The position numbers and the translations under genes are program-made. A stretch of 64,000 nucleotides of DNA, from the NCBI GenBank assembly GCA_029449245.1, contig JANATF010000018.1, positions 473,589 through 537,588 on the forward strand. The letters run 5' to 3'. Numbering within the stretch: the first letter of the stretch is position 1; every line of letters begins with the position of its first letter. Origin of the DNA: Mortierella alpina (Eukaryota; Mortierellomycota; Mortierellomycetes; Mortierellales; Mortierellaceae). Positions 38,095 through 49,099 of this stretch are shown one piece after another. Below the pieces are notes generated by a model, which worked only from the letters and a program-made list of their open reading frames with translations, did no database searches and was not told the origin of the DNA.

Positions 38095-40476
38095 ATGACT
38101 GAAGACATCGACATGCAAGATGCTGCCGTTGCAGCACCCAGCGTCTTCCGATCCGCACTGGCTCCAGTAATTGACAATCCAAGCATGATCCGGATTGAGT
38201 CCAGGGCTGAAAAGAAGCAGAGGGAGCTTGATGGATGGAAGCTTGAGTTGGAGAACAGTCGCGCCGATTGTGAGGAGGTATCGCAGCGCTACCAGGAGAT
38301 TGCGAAGGTGGCCAGAGACGCAGCCAAAGCCTTAGCGAGCGTCGATCCGGCGCTTAATCCTGGGGAGCAGCAAGCTGGCGTCGCCGAGGTGAATCGCCGC
38401 AAGAAGGCTGTTATGGAGGAGTTGCAAGCGGCAAAGGAGGCCGTCCTGTTGGCGCAATCCTTTGTGACAGAGTTCACGGCGGAGTTGGCGAATCTGAGCG
38501 AGGCTTCCGTCTGCGATGACGTCTGGCAGGACGACAAGTCTGCGACGTCCGCATCCTCTCGTTCCAAGTCCGGGCGGTATGCGTGCACTCCCGATACCAA
38601 CAATCCGTGGCACGCAGATATAGTGCGTTGCTTGAAGGAGAAGATGGTGCCGCTGGAGTCGGGGACAGGCAAGATTGACTTCAATGGCCTGGTTCCGAAG
38701 GTCTTCACCAACGCGCCATCTCTGGACGATATCGTGAAGAAGGAAGGTGACTCCTCTGCCTTGCTCATCGTTCAAGGGATCCATCGTTTCCTGTCCGAGT
38801 TTCAAGAGTTTCATGAGACTCATCTGGGGCGACTGTTTCCGATCCTGGCAAGCGGCTACATGGCGGCTGCTTTCAGGGATGCTGGACTGCAAACGTCGCT
38901 GTTGAAGGATCCTCTGGTGAGCTGGGGGTCGGACCTTCCAACACAGTTGGATAAGTTGGAGCCTGAAGGGGACGACCTTGAGTACAACTATGGCATCATA
39001 GACACTTGGGTTCCGGTCAAGATGGTGGTCCAGGAGCTGTTCAAGCTTGATCTGCTGAAGGCGGTTGCGATCCGGGGTTTGTTCAACTTAGCAACCAACA
39101 CCTTCACTGATGTGCATGCATATTGCACTAGAGTCGAGCTCTTGGTTGAGGCTTCTGGTCTCCGCGGCACGGTCCATGAGAAGCTCGTCGTCGAGTCGCT
39201 GTATGCGGGTCTGCCTGACGAGGGACAGCGGGCTGTCACAACGCTGTGGCCTGAAGTGACTAAGGTTCCTGGCGTTGATGCAGTGTTGGAGTGCATCCGC
39301 AACGCACGAGTTGCGTTCCCCGGAATTCGCACCAATTGGGTCGATTGGTTCCATATGCGTTTCAAGACCTTGTCGAACAAGAAGAGCGGTGCGAAGGCCG
39401 TTGAGAAGGATGAAGTTCCTGACTCCCGCTCGCACAAGAAGCGTCCGCGCAAGGACAATGCTCCCGCTGTAAAGGACTCTGATGGCAAGTCGAGGAGGAA
39501 CACTTGCTCGAGCACGCACTGCAACTCGAAGTTCCATACTCCTGCCACATGCTTCACCATGCACCCTGAGCTTCGGAACGCTCCCAAGAGGTTCAAGGCG
39601 CAGTCGTCGGGTCCTGTTAGAGCGACGGCTTCGATGAGGCTAGAGCCCATCGCTGATGCTAAGGTTGCGGCTATGAAAGCATCTATGCATGAGATGAGAA
39701 AGAGTACGGTAGCTGATAGATTAGAGGATGATATGAATTCTCTGTCGTTTAATACAGTGTCTGCTTTTTCCCAGTGTTTGGCTGAGCTCGATCGTGGTGA
39801 ACCTACAAAGTATTTGTGTGCTTTCAGAGGTCCTGCCGAGGGTGAAACTAGGCATGTCACCAAGTTCTATGTTAACGAAAAAGAACTGACTGCGTTAATT
39901 GATCCTGGTTCTACTCACACATACATCGATGCCGATATTGCGAGAGAAATGAACTTACGCATCGCCACTATGCCTGGTGATGTCAAAGGGTTTAGCGCCC
40001 AAAGTCGATCTAAGTACAGTATGACATGTGACAAAGTGGATGTTAGATGCAATGGACGTTCCTTGCAATGCCACCTTGCCGTCATGGACGATCTGGACTA
40101 TTATGATTGCATCATAGGAATGGATTTGTTTTCCCGTTTTGGCTATTATCTTGGAGGTTCGACAGATATCAAGCCTAAAGATAATCGCCTTCCCGATGTA
40201 TGGGTATATGATGAAGACAAGCCCTCCATCATTCCTGATACTCCTCCTGCTGCTGAAGCCAGTGAGCAGTTCAAGAGTGATCAAGAACTGTTTCTGAGTG
40301 AAATACAGCCATTGTTGGATGAAAACTCCGCTATTGATCCCAAAAGCTTCTGCGATCTGGACATCATGCGGGTTGAGTTGAAAGTTCCTGATGATTGTCG
40401 TATCCACGTCAGATCCCGTGATTTCCATGCTCAGACAGCAAAGGAGGAGGTTCATTCTCAAATCCTTAAATGGTGA
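38095..40476 (+). CDS. Gag and aspartic protease of the nested Ty3/Gypsy element
   Basis: 793 residues from an ATG in good context (MTEDIDMQDAAVAAPSVF). The N-terminal half has a Lys/Glu-rich coiled-coil-like stretch (about 35-150) and a capsid-like helical region (about 170-420), then a basic region with a Cys/His motif (CSSTHCNSKFHTPATC). The protease motif ALIDPGSTHTYID (about 600) provides the catalytic Asp; DCIIGMD matches the second conserved strand. It ends at a TGA in HSQILKW-stop-DSGVI, exactly where reverse transcriptase continues in the same frame, so the TGA is probably a mutated CGA. Confidence 0.85.
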   Translation: MTEDIDMQDAAVAAPSVFRSALAPVIDNPSMIRIESRAEKKQRELDGWKLELENSRADCEEVSQRYQEIAKVARDAAKALASVDPALNPGEQQAGVAEVNRRKKAVMEELQAAKEAVLLAQSFVTEFTAELANLSEASVCDDVWQDDKSATSASSRSKSGRYACTPDTNNPWHADIVRCLKEKMVPLESGTGKIDFNGLVPKVFTNAPSLDDIVKKEGDSSALLIVQGIHRFLSEFQEFHETHLGRLFPILASGYMAAAFRDAGLQTSLLKDPLVSWGSDLPTQLDKLEPEGDDLEYNYGIIDTWVPVKMVVQELFKLDLLKAVAIRGLFNLATNTFTDVHAYCTRVELLVEASGLRGTVHEKLVVESLYAGLPDEGQRAVTTLWPEVTKVPGVDAVLECIRNARVAFPGIRTNWVDWFHMRFKTLSNKKSGAKAVEKDEVPDSRSHKKRPRKDNAPAVKDSDGKSRRNTCSSTHCNSKFHTPATCFTMHPELRNAPKRFKAQSSGPVRATASMRLEPIADAKVAAMKASMHEMRKSTVADRLEDDMNSLSFNTVSAFSQCLAELDRGEPTKYLCAFRGPAEGETRHVTKFYVNEKELTALIDPGSTHTYIDADIAREMNLRIATMPGDVKGFSAQSRSKYSMTCDKVDVRCNGRSLQCHLAVMDDLDYYDCIIGMDLFSRFGYYLGGSTDIKPKDNRLPDVWVYDEDKPSIIPDTPPAAEASEQFKSDQELFLSEIQPLLDENSAIDPKSFCDLDIMRVELKVPDDCRIHVRSRDFHAQTAKEEVHSQILKW

Positions 40477-43400
40477 GATAGTGGGGTTATCGTACCTGCG
40501 CCGAAAGGCAACCCATTTAATAATTCGTTGACGCTTGCTGCACGACGTGACCTAGAAGGCAATGTTTTAAAATACAGAGTCTGTTTAGATCCTAGAGTCC
40601 TCAATAAGCAACTGCTAGATACGGATACATTCCAGCTGCCGCTCATCTCAGACATCCTGCAGAAGACGGCTGGACACGAGTTCTTCTCGACTATTGATTT
40701 GTCGCAAGCTTACCATCGATTGCCGTTGGCTGCAGACAGTCAAAAGTGTACTGCTTTCACATATGATGGAAAGCAGTACATGTTCGCTAGGGCTCCCTTT
40801 GGATTAAAGCCCATGACCAGTGTGGTGAAGGTACTCTAGATACGTAAAAATAGACTATCTGGTAAACAACATGAAACTAGTCTGGCCAATGATAAGAAAA
40901 CTACATGTGAAAATGCCCTTACGTTTGATCGTATGATCTGATTTCCGTTGGGGGGCAATCGGAACTGCGCAGACCAAACAGTGGTCGCTATCAGTCAAGA
41001 AAAAGGGCTGGGGTAGAATATTCATATGATAAGTGACTAATACAAAAAGTGCCAGATAGCAGCATGCCAACCAGAAAATCACTTACTGTGAGAGCCGCTT
41101 GGGGGACTCGTGGTTCTCACAGGGTGTCTCTCTTGGGGGCGAAGAGAAGAGAGAATCTATCTATCAATATCTAAGGTAACGTCGACACACGCAGGTTAGG
41201 GACCTGAATAGACCTTGGGACTCCGTCGGGACTCCCGTACAAGCTGCAATAATACGCCGAGGGGTGCTGTTCTTGGTCCTCCTCTCACATCGCTAGTGGT
41301 CCATTATCGTACCTGACAAGAGGCCGGGGGGCTGCGGGCCTCTGTGGTGTCGGATGCTTGATACGGCAGGGGAGGGAACGGGACTGTAGTTGTGTTCGAG
41401 AGGGGACGATGAGAACTGTAGGGGATGGAGGTCGAAAGACACACCTGTCTCGTCTCTGCTCTTGCTGTGGCCGCGGTATATATGTGTGGGAGAGCTGTGG
41501 CAGAGTAACTAACCGCAATGGTTGTCAGTGAGGTGAGAATGAGTGTGGGAACGATGTTCTTACAATTCAGTGTATATGATACGATTTTGGGGAAGGAAAC
41601 AGACCTCGAACCAAAGTCCAAGGCTGGGGCTTCTTTTATGGGTTATAAATTTAGGGTGCTATACTGAAGCTATATAAAATTGATGTGTTCATAAGGTCTA
41701 TACTGAATAGAGAGGGTAGCAGGATTTTGATATTATAGAGGGAGGGCAGATGAGAGAGCGATCCTGGCTTCGCAGTGGTCCTGTACTATTTCCCTGCTAT
41801 TTTGGGCGGATCCCCAATCTCTTCGTCACACCAGCATCTTCCAAAGGGGCATGGTCTACATGTTTGGTGACCTGTCCTTTGTCTGCATCTACGTTGACGA
41901 CATTGTCATCTACTCGCGGAAGAAGGAAGAGCACCTACAACATGTAAAGATTGTACTTGATCGGTTAACAAAAGCCAAACTTATTGTCAATCGCGACAAG
42001 TGCCACTTTATGAGAACCGAGATTGTGCTTCTCGGCTTTGTGATTGACAGACATGGAAGAAGGATTAATCCTGAGAAAGTTGCCAATGTCAAATCATGGA
42101 TGCCACCTACCAATGGTAAAGGAGTGCAGAGATACACTGGTATGTTCACCTATTTCTCTGAGTACATTCCACTGTACGGTACACTCGCTGCGCCATTGAA
42201 CAGGCTCAAAAACGTCAAGGGCGTCTTTGTCCTGAACGATCTTGAGTTGCGGTGTTTTGAAAAGATCAAGGAGCTCATTGTGCTCGCTCCTGTCTTGTCA
42301 TTTCCGAACTTCAAGATCGCCTTTTATATTGCCACTGATGCGTCCAATGTTGGTATTGGAGTTGTTCTCTATCAGTTACCAGATGGAGAAGGTGGAAAGG
42401 TCAATTACATTTCGTTCATGGCTAGGTCTTTGCAAGACCATGAGCGTCGTTACCCAGCGTATAAGAAAGAACTCTTGGCGATCATTTACGCTCTCAAGAA
42501 GTTTCATTATTATATTGCTGGAAGACACTTTACTCTGTTCACTGATCACAAGCCTCTTACCTTCTTGCAAGATCAAGAGAAGTTGACCAACATTATAGCA
42601 GAGTGGAAGGACACTCTTTTTAGCTATGATTTCACGCTGATTCATAGACCCGGTATCCTGAATATCATTCCTGATGCTCTTTCTAGGGCGTTTCCTGAAG
42701 AGTTGTGGAGCAAGGATAAAGAAGATAACTTTAGGGTTGGTACTAGAAAGACGTCTGCCACCACTCGTGCGTCTGATAGAGAACAGATTCATTCTGCAGA
42801 TTTCGCTCTCCAAATGGCTGAAACGGGAACAATTCGTTTGGCGGAGGGTATTCAGATAGATGACCGCATGGATGTGGACGAATTACCTTTCGTTCATCAT
42901 GCAGTCGATCCTGAAAGTCGCCATGTTGTTCCTGTGGCTCAACGTAGCCGCCTGTTGAAAGAGGTCCACTCGTTTGGTCACCTCGGCGCATCCGCCATGG
43001 TGAAGACCATTCAACAGGACAGCAAGACGTGGCCTAAGTTGAAAGAGGATTGTGTTAAATGGGTGAAAGCATGTTCATCCTGTCAGCGATACAATATTGC
43101 AAGAAAGGGCTATCATCCTTTGAAAGCTATTCATGCTGAGTTACCTGGTGAGCATCTGGCCATTGACCTGGCACAGTTCCCAGTGAGCTCCAGCGGACAT
43201 GAGTACGCTTTGCTCGTAGTAGACGTCTGCACCAGATTCGTCTTCTTATATCCGTTAAGGAACAAAGAAGCAAAATCAGTTGCTACATGTCACAGTCAGA
43301 TGAGAGTTATGAAGTCCAGTCTATCGTTGACCATAAGGTCGAAGACGGCGCTGTCCTTTATAAAGTCCACTGGAAGGGTTACTCGGATGATGAAGACTCC

Positions 43401-43634
43401 TTTATCCCTCATTCCCAATTCGACTCGGACAGGTTGATTCACCAGTACTGGAAGCGGATCAATCAGACGAATCCTCATGTGGTCGCGAAGAAGCAACGAA
43501 AGTTGTTGAAGACACAAAAGGAAGAGTTGAAGGCGTTCCTGACCAACAATAAGACTGCTGCAGATAAAAGCGCGTTGTCGAGAGTTGTTGGTAGAGCTGG
43601 TGTTACGAAAAAAGGTCGTAAGACAAGGTCGTAA
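40477..43634 (+). pseudogene. Reverse transcriptase, RNase H, partial integrase and chromodomain of the nested element
   Basis: Continues in frame after the TGA at 40474. RT starts GVIVPAPKGNPF, is interrupted at 40820 and resumes at 41831 with SIFQRGMVYMFG; removing 40821-41834 restores the frame. Active-site box CIYVDDIVIYS. RNase H has YIATDASNVGIG and FTDHKPL. Integrase zinc module His-His-Cys-Cys (HSFGHLG...CSSCQRYN) and first Asp (LAIDLAQF) are present, but after RNKEAKSVATC the rest of the catalytic core is deleted and the frame shifts into a chromodomain (about 43287-43634: YEVQSIVDHKVEDG...VHWKGYSDDEDSF). Confidence 0.85.
40821..41830 (+). mobile_element. Non-coding element nested in reverse transcriptase (1010 bp, target duplication CCAG)
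   Basis: Ends TGTGGTGAAGG and CTTCGTCACA form an inverted repeat with two mismatches. Flanked by CCAG on both sides (40817-40820, 41831-41834). It shares layout and short blocks with the TGTGG family (for instance GGAAACAGACCTCGAACCAA against GGAAACAGACCACGAACCAA), so it is a diverged relative. No long protein frame. Confidence 0.85.
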
Positions 43635-44433
43635 TGCTGCGGAAGGACGTGCAATCATTTATTGTCTAGTCGAAAACTATGACGCGTAGTAGTGAGAAAG
43701 AACCGGAGTGGTGATGAGGAAGAAAACGTCGAGTAGATGAGCAAAAAAGAAAAAAGATGTTGATTTTTTTTTTTTGGTGGCTGGCATTCAGTGCTCATGG
43801 CTAATCTGCTTTTGACTTTTTGGCGCAAAAAATCCCTTTTTGCGGGGGAGAGTGGGTCGCACTCGCAAATGCACTCACTTACATAACACGGACCCTTGTG
43901 TTCCACGCGCGCTCTATTTTTATACTGAGTTTTTACAGTTGCTGTTTCTCAGAGTTGCTAACACGCGATGCACTGATCCTGCATCTGCGTTACAGTCTAT
44001 GTCAATGGTCTTTTCTCGCATTGCGTTTTGCCATTTCGACTTTGCACACACAAGTGCCAACCATCCGTATCTTTGGTTGTATTTTTATGACAGCTGTCGC
44101 TCTGCAGACGCATACTCTGTCACTGGGTTTCTATTTTTTATCCCATCATATGTAATATACACGATAGGTTTCTCGTTTTTCCCTATCTCTATCTATGTCG
44201 AAGGCTTTCCCGATCTTCACGGTTTTCCTTCTTCTACTGAATCCATAGTGAGCTGTACACTCATGTGGATCCAGTACTTCTGAGGTTTAAATCCCTCTAC
44301 CCAAGGTTAAAGGTCTATTTTTTACCGAATTTTCGGGTTTTTTCCTTTGATCCAGACCACTAAAGAGCGCCTAGCTAACGTTCTTGGTCGCATGTCAGGC
44401 TAAACCACCAGGCAACAATCTGGAGGGGGAGTC
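43635..44433. other. 3' non-coding part of the nested element
   Basis: 800 bp between the chromodomain stop and the 3' LTR. T-rich, no coding pattern. A purine-rich stretch CTGGAGGGGGAG directly before the LTR is the likely polypurine tract. Confidence 0.6.
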
Positions 44434-44644
44434 TGTCATGTCCTAGTCGGTGTGGGGCTCAGGGACTGTGTACCTGAGTCGCACCTCCCTTTCTATTTCT
44501 ACAAGAACCAAATATCTACTGTGACGTGATCATGGGGCCCGATATAAGGGCTCCATGAGCGCGGATCAAAATAAACCCCCTCTTTGTTCTCGTTGACTTC
44601 AGTACCTAGTAAGTTAGTATCTCATAATCATATAGAATATCACA
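44434..44644 (+). repeat. 3' LTR of nested element
   Basis: Same 211 bp as the 5' LTR with one T/C difference. Confidence 0.9.
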
Positions 44645-44649
44645 AGGAG

Positions 44650-45257
44650 GAGTGGAGGGGTTGTTGCCCGAAGTGGTCTTGACTAACGCCAGGAACACTT
44701 CGTTGCCGGGTTGGGAGGCGAGGGAGTTGAAGTGCATCTGGCTCAGGAGGCGGCCTCCAGACTTAGCTGTAATGGAAGAGGGGGCGAATCCTCTGCATGA
44801 CCAGATGACATTGCAGCCACGGTGCTGGAAATGCAAGTCGTTGGTGCGCCAGTTGATGTCGGGGTTGGTGGTTGTGAGCCATGGTTTGCCGAGGATCAGG
44901 TCGTAAGATTTGAGTGGATAAAGGAGGGGGTCGAGATTGTCAGCGTAGTTGTTGCGAGGGAGGGTGATGGGGACAGTGTGCTGAGTGATGGAGGAGGAGC
45001 CGTCAGGAAGAACAATGGGAATGGGGTTGCGCGAATGGAGAGGAAGTGAATGTCGTTTCTGAAAGGAGGTACTAATGACGTTTCCCTCTGCACCGCCATC
45101 GATGAGGATGCGTGCAGGGTGTCCATTGACGGAGCCAATGAACGTGAGCAGTGTGCGCTCAGCCTCAGTCACACTGAAGGACTGTAGTCGAACAGCACGT
45201 TTGCGCACACGTCTCAGTTTGCTCTTGGAGAGCGCGGGTGAAGACGCGTTTGAGGAG
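44650..45257 (-). pseudogene. Ty3/Gypsy aspartic protease region of the 100-bp-LTR element
   Basis: Minus-strand frame with basic [40 protein letters not shown] (protease Asp in IDGGA), [22 protein letters not shown] and [10 protein letters not shown]. Ends at the nested element (44649). Upstream the frame runs into an unrelated insertion. Confidence 0.8.
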
Positions 45258-45640
45258 TGAAACGTGTAGGCAAGTTTTATGGTAGGAAAGTAAGTGAGAA
45301 AAAGATGTCGGTCCACACTGACCACACACCGGTATTTATACATGTTTATTGTTACTACAGAGATGTAATGTTGGGTAAATAGATAGGTGAAGGAGTCATT
45401 GCCAAGAGATGGATAGCGGAAGGCTATAGCCTGGCGCGTGTCCTAGCTTCTGAATGATTGGCCATGATCCTAATTCATTAGACGTTACGCCAATACTACA
45501 TAGCATGGGTACCGGATGACTGATCCGGACCAGGAACATCTTTCTGGTTCATGTAGTTCGTGCTGGCGAAGGTCCATGATTGGTACCTGGAGCCAAGCTT
45601 CTAGATATGACATTTTGTATCCTCTAGGCAAGCACTTTCA
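45258..45640 (-). mobile_element. Unassigned insertion between gag and protease
   Basis: Absent from the related family's pol at this position. On the minus strand it begins TGAAAGTGCTTGCC and ends GCCTACACGTTTCA (imperfect inverted ends) and has TATAAATACC and AATAAAC, all LTR-like. Flanks do not match, so the boundaries are approximate. Confidence 0.35.
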
Positions 45641-46017
45641 CTGTTTTGATTGGACTCGTTGGTCTTTGTTAAGGAGTCTACGATAGTAGACGCGTTCGTA
45701 TCTCTGTGTACTTACTACTGGACTCTGGTGAATATTGCACAAGGAGGTTGGGTCCAGGTCCATCTTCTCAGGCAATCTAAGCACCACAGATGGGTCGTGG
45801 CAAGGTTTGGCAACGGGGGGCGCGGGGTTGGGGGCGGGGTGAGTATCCAGAGTATCATTCTCGTTTGCATGTGAGGGAGCGAGCGCAGGTGTGCGGCAAG
45901 CGTGATGTTCAACAGCAATTTTATTTGCAGAAATAGAACAAGTACTTGCCTGGGGGCGAGGCTCACTCCCTTTATCCAGAGGAGAAAGGGAGGGGGTTTC
46001 AGCGATCAAGTCCTGGA

Positions 46018-47172
46018 CTAAGCCTGACCGCTGGGGGCGTTTCCCGACTGGCCATAGAAGGGAGCGCCCACGTTAGTTGCTATATGGTTCATTCCACGTT
46101 TACGAGGAGGGCATCTGTTCTCATATGACAAGTGCCCTAGCTTGCGGCACTTGAAGCAGCCGTTGTTCTCTATGAGATATTGTCTCTCCGCGGGCGTCAG
46201 CTTTGGCAGGTGAGCCCAGTCGTTATTGTTGCTGTTGTTGTTGCGGCCCCATTGGTGCTGGTTACCGTTGGGGCGAGAGCCCCGCTGATTGTTGGTGGCC
46301 TGGTATTGGTTCCGCTGGTTGCTGTTGTTTTGTCTATTGACCTCTTGGACGATGGCGTTGATGAGGACATGGGGGAGCGCGATGTGATCAACTTCCATCG
46401 CGTAAGGGTCGGGTTGGTTGAAGGTCGGGGCAGTGGCGATTTTTTGAGCGGATTGCAGGGAAGTGGCGGGTCTGGAGTTGGTCGCCGAGTCGGGTTTAAA
46501 ATTGTAAATGTTGTCAAAGCGTTCGGCGGTGGAGAGTAGAGTCTGGAGGTCGGAGTTGCCGGGGTTTGAGATCTCAAAACCTTGAAGCATTTGGTGAAGG
46601 TCAGTAGGGGCACCTTTGTAGAAGCAAGTCTTGATGGTATCATCCAGGAACGCGCGTGCGTCGTGCGACATCGAAGGAGAGATAATCATGGAGCGGTAAA
46701 GTCGAATGCGTTGAATGTATTCGGAGCAAGTTGAGGTGAAAGTGATGGAATATAAGAGTGAGCGGATGCTGTCCAGGAACCCGACGGGGCGGAACTCGGT
46801 GCGGAAGGCCTCAACGAAATCGCACCATTGTGCGTCGTCGGCAAGAGGGTGGGATTCCCACCAAAGGGACGCCGTGCCCGACAGGAAGATGATTGCGTGA
46901 AGGGCCCTTTCCTCAGCGGCGATCTTTGCTCCCACGAAGAAGCGTTGAACCGCCGTGAGCCAGGCGTCACATTTGAACCCATCGCGAGCGCCCTCGTAGA
47001 ACGGTGGGTTTGGGAAACGGAAGGTGGAGGCATTGGGCAGGACAACGCTGGTAGTGGGTGTAGTGGCCATGGCGGCCTGGAACTGGGATTCGTTGGCCAT
47101 GTTCAAGGTGGCGAAGGCGTTGCAGAGGTACTCAAGGTCGTGATATTCAGGGTCAATGGTGGCGGTAGTCAA
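46018..47172 (-). pseudogene. Gag of the 100-bp-LTR Ty3/Gypsy element
   Basis: About 384 residues; the first codon as read is TTG, with no upstream ATG after the LTR, so the start is uncertain. Capsid-like region (FYEGARDGFKCDAWLTAVQR, SLWWESHPLADDAQW) and a zinc knuckle CFKCRKLGHLSYENRC near the C-terminus (CCHC). Downstream, 46009-45638 continues pol in another frame up to the insertion. Confidence 0.75.
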
Positions 47173-47281
47173 GGGTTCTGGGTGTAGTGATGGGGGTAGG
47201 GTCCGGGTCAGGGGAGGGGAGAGGGCAAGTGTCTGGGTCTGGGGTCGGGGGTCTGGTGGATCGAAGTTTACTTTGCTACTA

Positions 47282-47381
47282 TGTAGCAGGGGTCAGGTCA
47301 AGTAGGTGGAAAAGGAATATATTTACAGGTATCGTACTACTCTACTCTATATAGTCGTTGTGACTGGACACTACTGTTACA
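47282..47381 (-). repeat. 100-bp LTR (5')
   Basis: Plus-strand TGTAGCAGGGG...CTGTTACA. Followed on the minus strand by the leader and gag. Confidence 0.8.
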
Positions 47382-48196
47382 AATGGACACCCTGCACGCA
47401 TCCTCATCGATGGCGGTGCCGAGGGTAACGTCATCAGCTCCTCATTTCAAAAACGACATTCGCTCCCTCTCCATTCCCGCAACCCCATCCCCATTGTCCT
47501 TCCTGACGGCTCCTCCTCCATCACTCAACACACTGTCCCCATCACCCTCACCCGCGACAATTACTCCGACAATCTCGACCCCCTCCTCTACCCTCTCCAA
47601 TCATACGACTTGATCCTCGGGAAGCCATGGCTCACAACAGTCAACCCCGAAATCAATTGGCGCACCAACGACCTGCACTTCCAGCACCATGGAGGCCTTG
47701 TTGTCTGGTCATGTCGAGGGTTCACGCCCTCTTCAATCACAGCTAAGTCCGGCGGTCGTCTCCTGAACCACATGCACTTCCACGCCCTCGCTGCACAACC
47801 CGGCAACGAAGTGTTTCTTGCATTAGTGAAGACCACCTCAGCTATCACCCCCTCCACACCGCCCGTTCCTGCTGATGTCCTTCCCATCCTCGACGAGTTT
47901 CGTGATGTCTTCCCCACTTCCCTTCCTGACGGTCTCCCACCAGACCGAAGCGACGCAATGAAAATCGACACCGACCCTACAGCAGACCCTCCTGTGCGAC
48001 CAGTCATTCGGCTCTCCATCGCAGAACTGGATGAACTCAGGAAACAGTTGGACGAATTGCTCAAAAAGAAATTCATCAAACCGAGCACATCCCCCTATGG
48101 CGCCCCCGTCCTTTTTGTCAAAAAGAAGGACGGCTCCCTGCGCATGTGTGTGGACTATCGTGGTCTCAACAGGATCACTCGCAAAAACCGACACCC

Positions 48197-48528
48197 TGTC
48201 ACAGTATCATAGAATGCCCTCGTACTTCGCCATCCTACTTCGCCATCTGCGCCTCCACGCGCACCTGCTTCGCCCTCCTCAAAGCACTTCGCCTCTCCCT
48301 CACATTAGTATCAATACCCTCTCGCCCGTGTATAATAAACATCATCGGTTCCTGCCCCTTCCTCTTGTTCCCTAGTACTCCTGTCCACCCCCCGGCCTCC
48401 CTCTTGTTCCTTGCATCCCTCGTGTCCACACCCTCTTGTTCCTTGCATCCCTCGTGTCCACACCCTCTTGTTCCTTGCATCCCTCGTGTCCACACCCTCT
48501 TGTCCTGTTGCTATTACACACCCCCCCC
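48197..48528 (+). mobile_element. Solo LTR, family 3, copy a (332 bp, target duplication CACCC)
   Basis: TGTCACAGTATCATAG...TTGCTATTACA, flanked by CACCC on both sides. Has AATAAAC. Longer than the other two copies (258-259 bp) because of about three copies of a 32-bp unit (CCCTCGTGTCCACACCCTCT...) at 48413-48510. Confidence 0.85.
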
Positions 48529-48736
48529 CCGCATCAACGAACTCATCGACCGGTTCAGGGGTGCACAGTTTTTCACCAAACTTGATCTTCTTTCTGGTTA
48601 CCATCAACAACGCGTTTATGAACCCCATACCCACAAAACAGCGTTTCGATGTCGTTACGGTCATTTTGAGTTTAACGTCGTACCATTTGGTTTGACTAAC
48701 GCTCCCGCCTCATTCTCCAACATGATGCTCAACGTC

Positions 48737-49099
48737 TGTCGCGGACAACGAGTGTACAGAGCATCTACCACGCCCTTGACCTTGGCTAGCCTAGAGCGGG
48801 TCATAGTATATTTGGCCATGCCTTATATGCCTTTTCCTGCCTTGCTTCCATGCGCCCCTTTTCTTGGAGAACGAACTATGTCACGACCGGTGACCATGCG
48901 CCTAAAGCATCTCAGATCCGTACCTTATATATATAGCCTGTCCGCCTCGTCTCGTCCTGATCCCTATCTGTTAACTTGAATAAACACCTCTTCTGTCCGG
49001 CTCCATACGCCCCACACACCCCTCAATACACCCCATTTCCTCCTGCCTAATCTACCGTAGAAGGTCAAATCCGCCTGGGAGCAATCGAGGATCACGACA
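48737..49099 (+). mobile_element. Solo LTR, family 5 (363 bp, target duplication ACGTC)
   Basis: TGTCGCGGACAACG...GAGGATCACGACA, flanked by ACGTC at 48732-48736 and 49100-49104. Contains TATATATATAG and GAATAAACACC in LTR order. Removing it restores the RT sequence from SFSNMMLNV to FDPGLDKWVVIYLDDILIYS. Confidence 0.88.

Larger units (their letters stand above)
37349..44644 (+). mobile_element. Nested full-length Ty3/Gypsy element (211-bp LTRs, target duplication AGGAG)
   Basis: LTRs 37349-37559 and 44434-44644 differ at one base. Flanked by AGGAG (37344-37348 and 44645-44649). Contains gag-protease, reverse transcriptase/RNase H, a partial integrase and a chromodomain on the plus strand. 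Defects: an in-frame TGA at 40474-40476, a 1010-bp insertion in the reverse transcriptase, and an internal integrase deletion near 43290. Very similar LTRs mean recent insertion, so it was probably mobilised in trans or broken afterwards. Confidence 0.9.
36259..47381 (-). mobile_element. Ty3/Gypsy element with 100-bp LTRs, internally deleted and hosting a nested element
   Basis: LTRs 36259-36358 (3') and 47282-47381 (5') differ at two bases. Reading on the minus strand: 5' LTR, leader, gag, protease, [nested 7.3-kb element], reverse transcriptase, then an abrupt jump to the 3' LTR, so RNase H, integrase and polypurine tract are missing. No target duplication at the outer ends (TTCTC / AATGG). 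LTRs of only 100 bp are short for the superfamily. Confidence 0.8.

Noticed and set aside
36259-47381. Target-site duplication for the outer 100-bp-LTR element
   Set aside because: Flanks TTCTC and AATGG do not match; the ends were probably rearranged.
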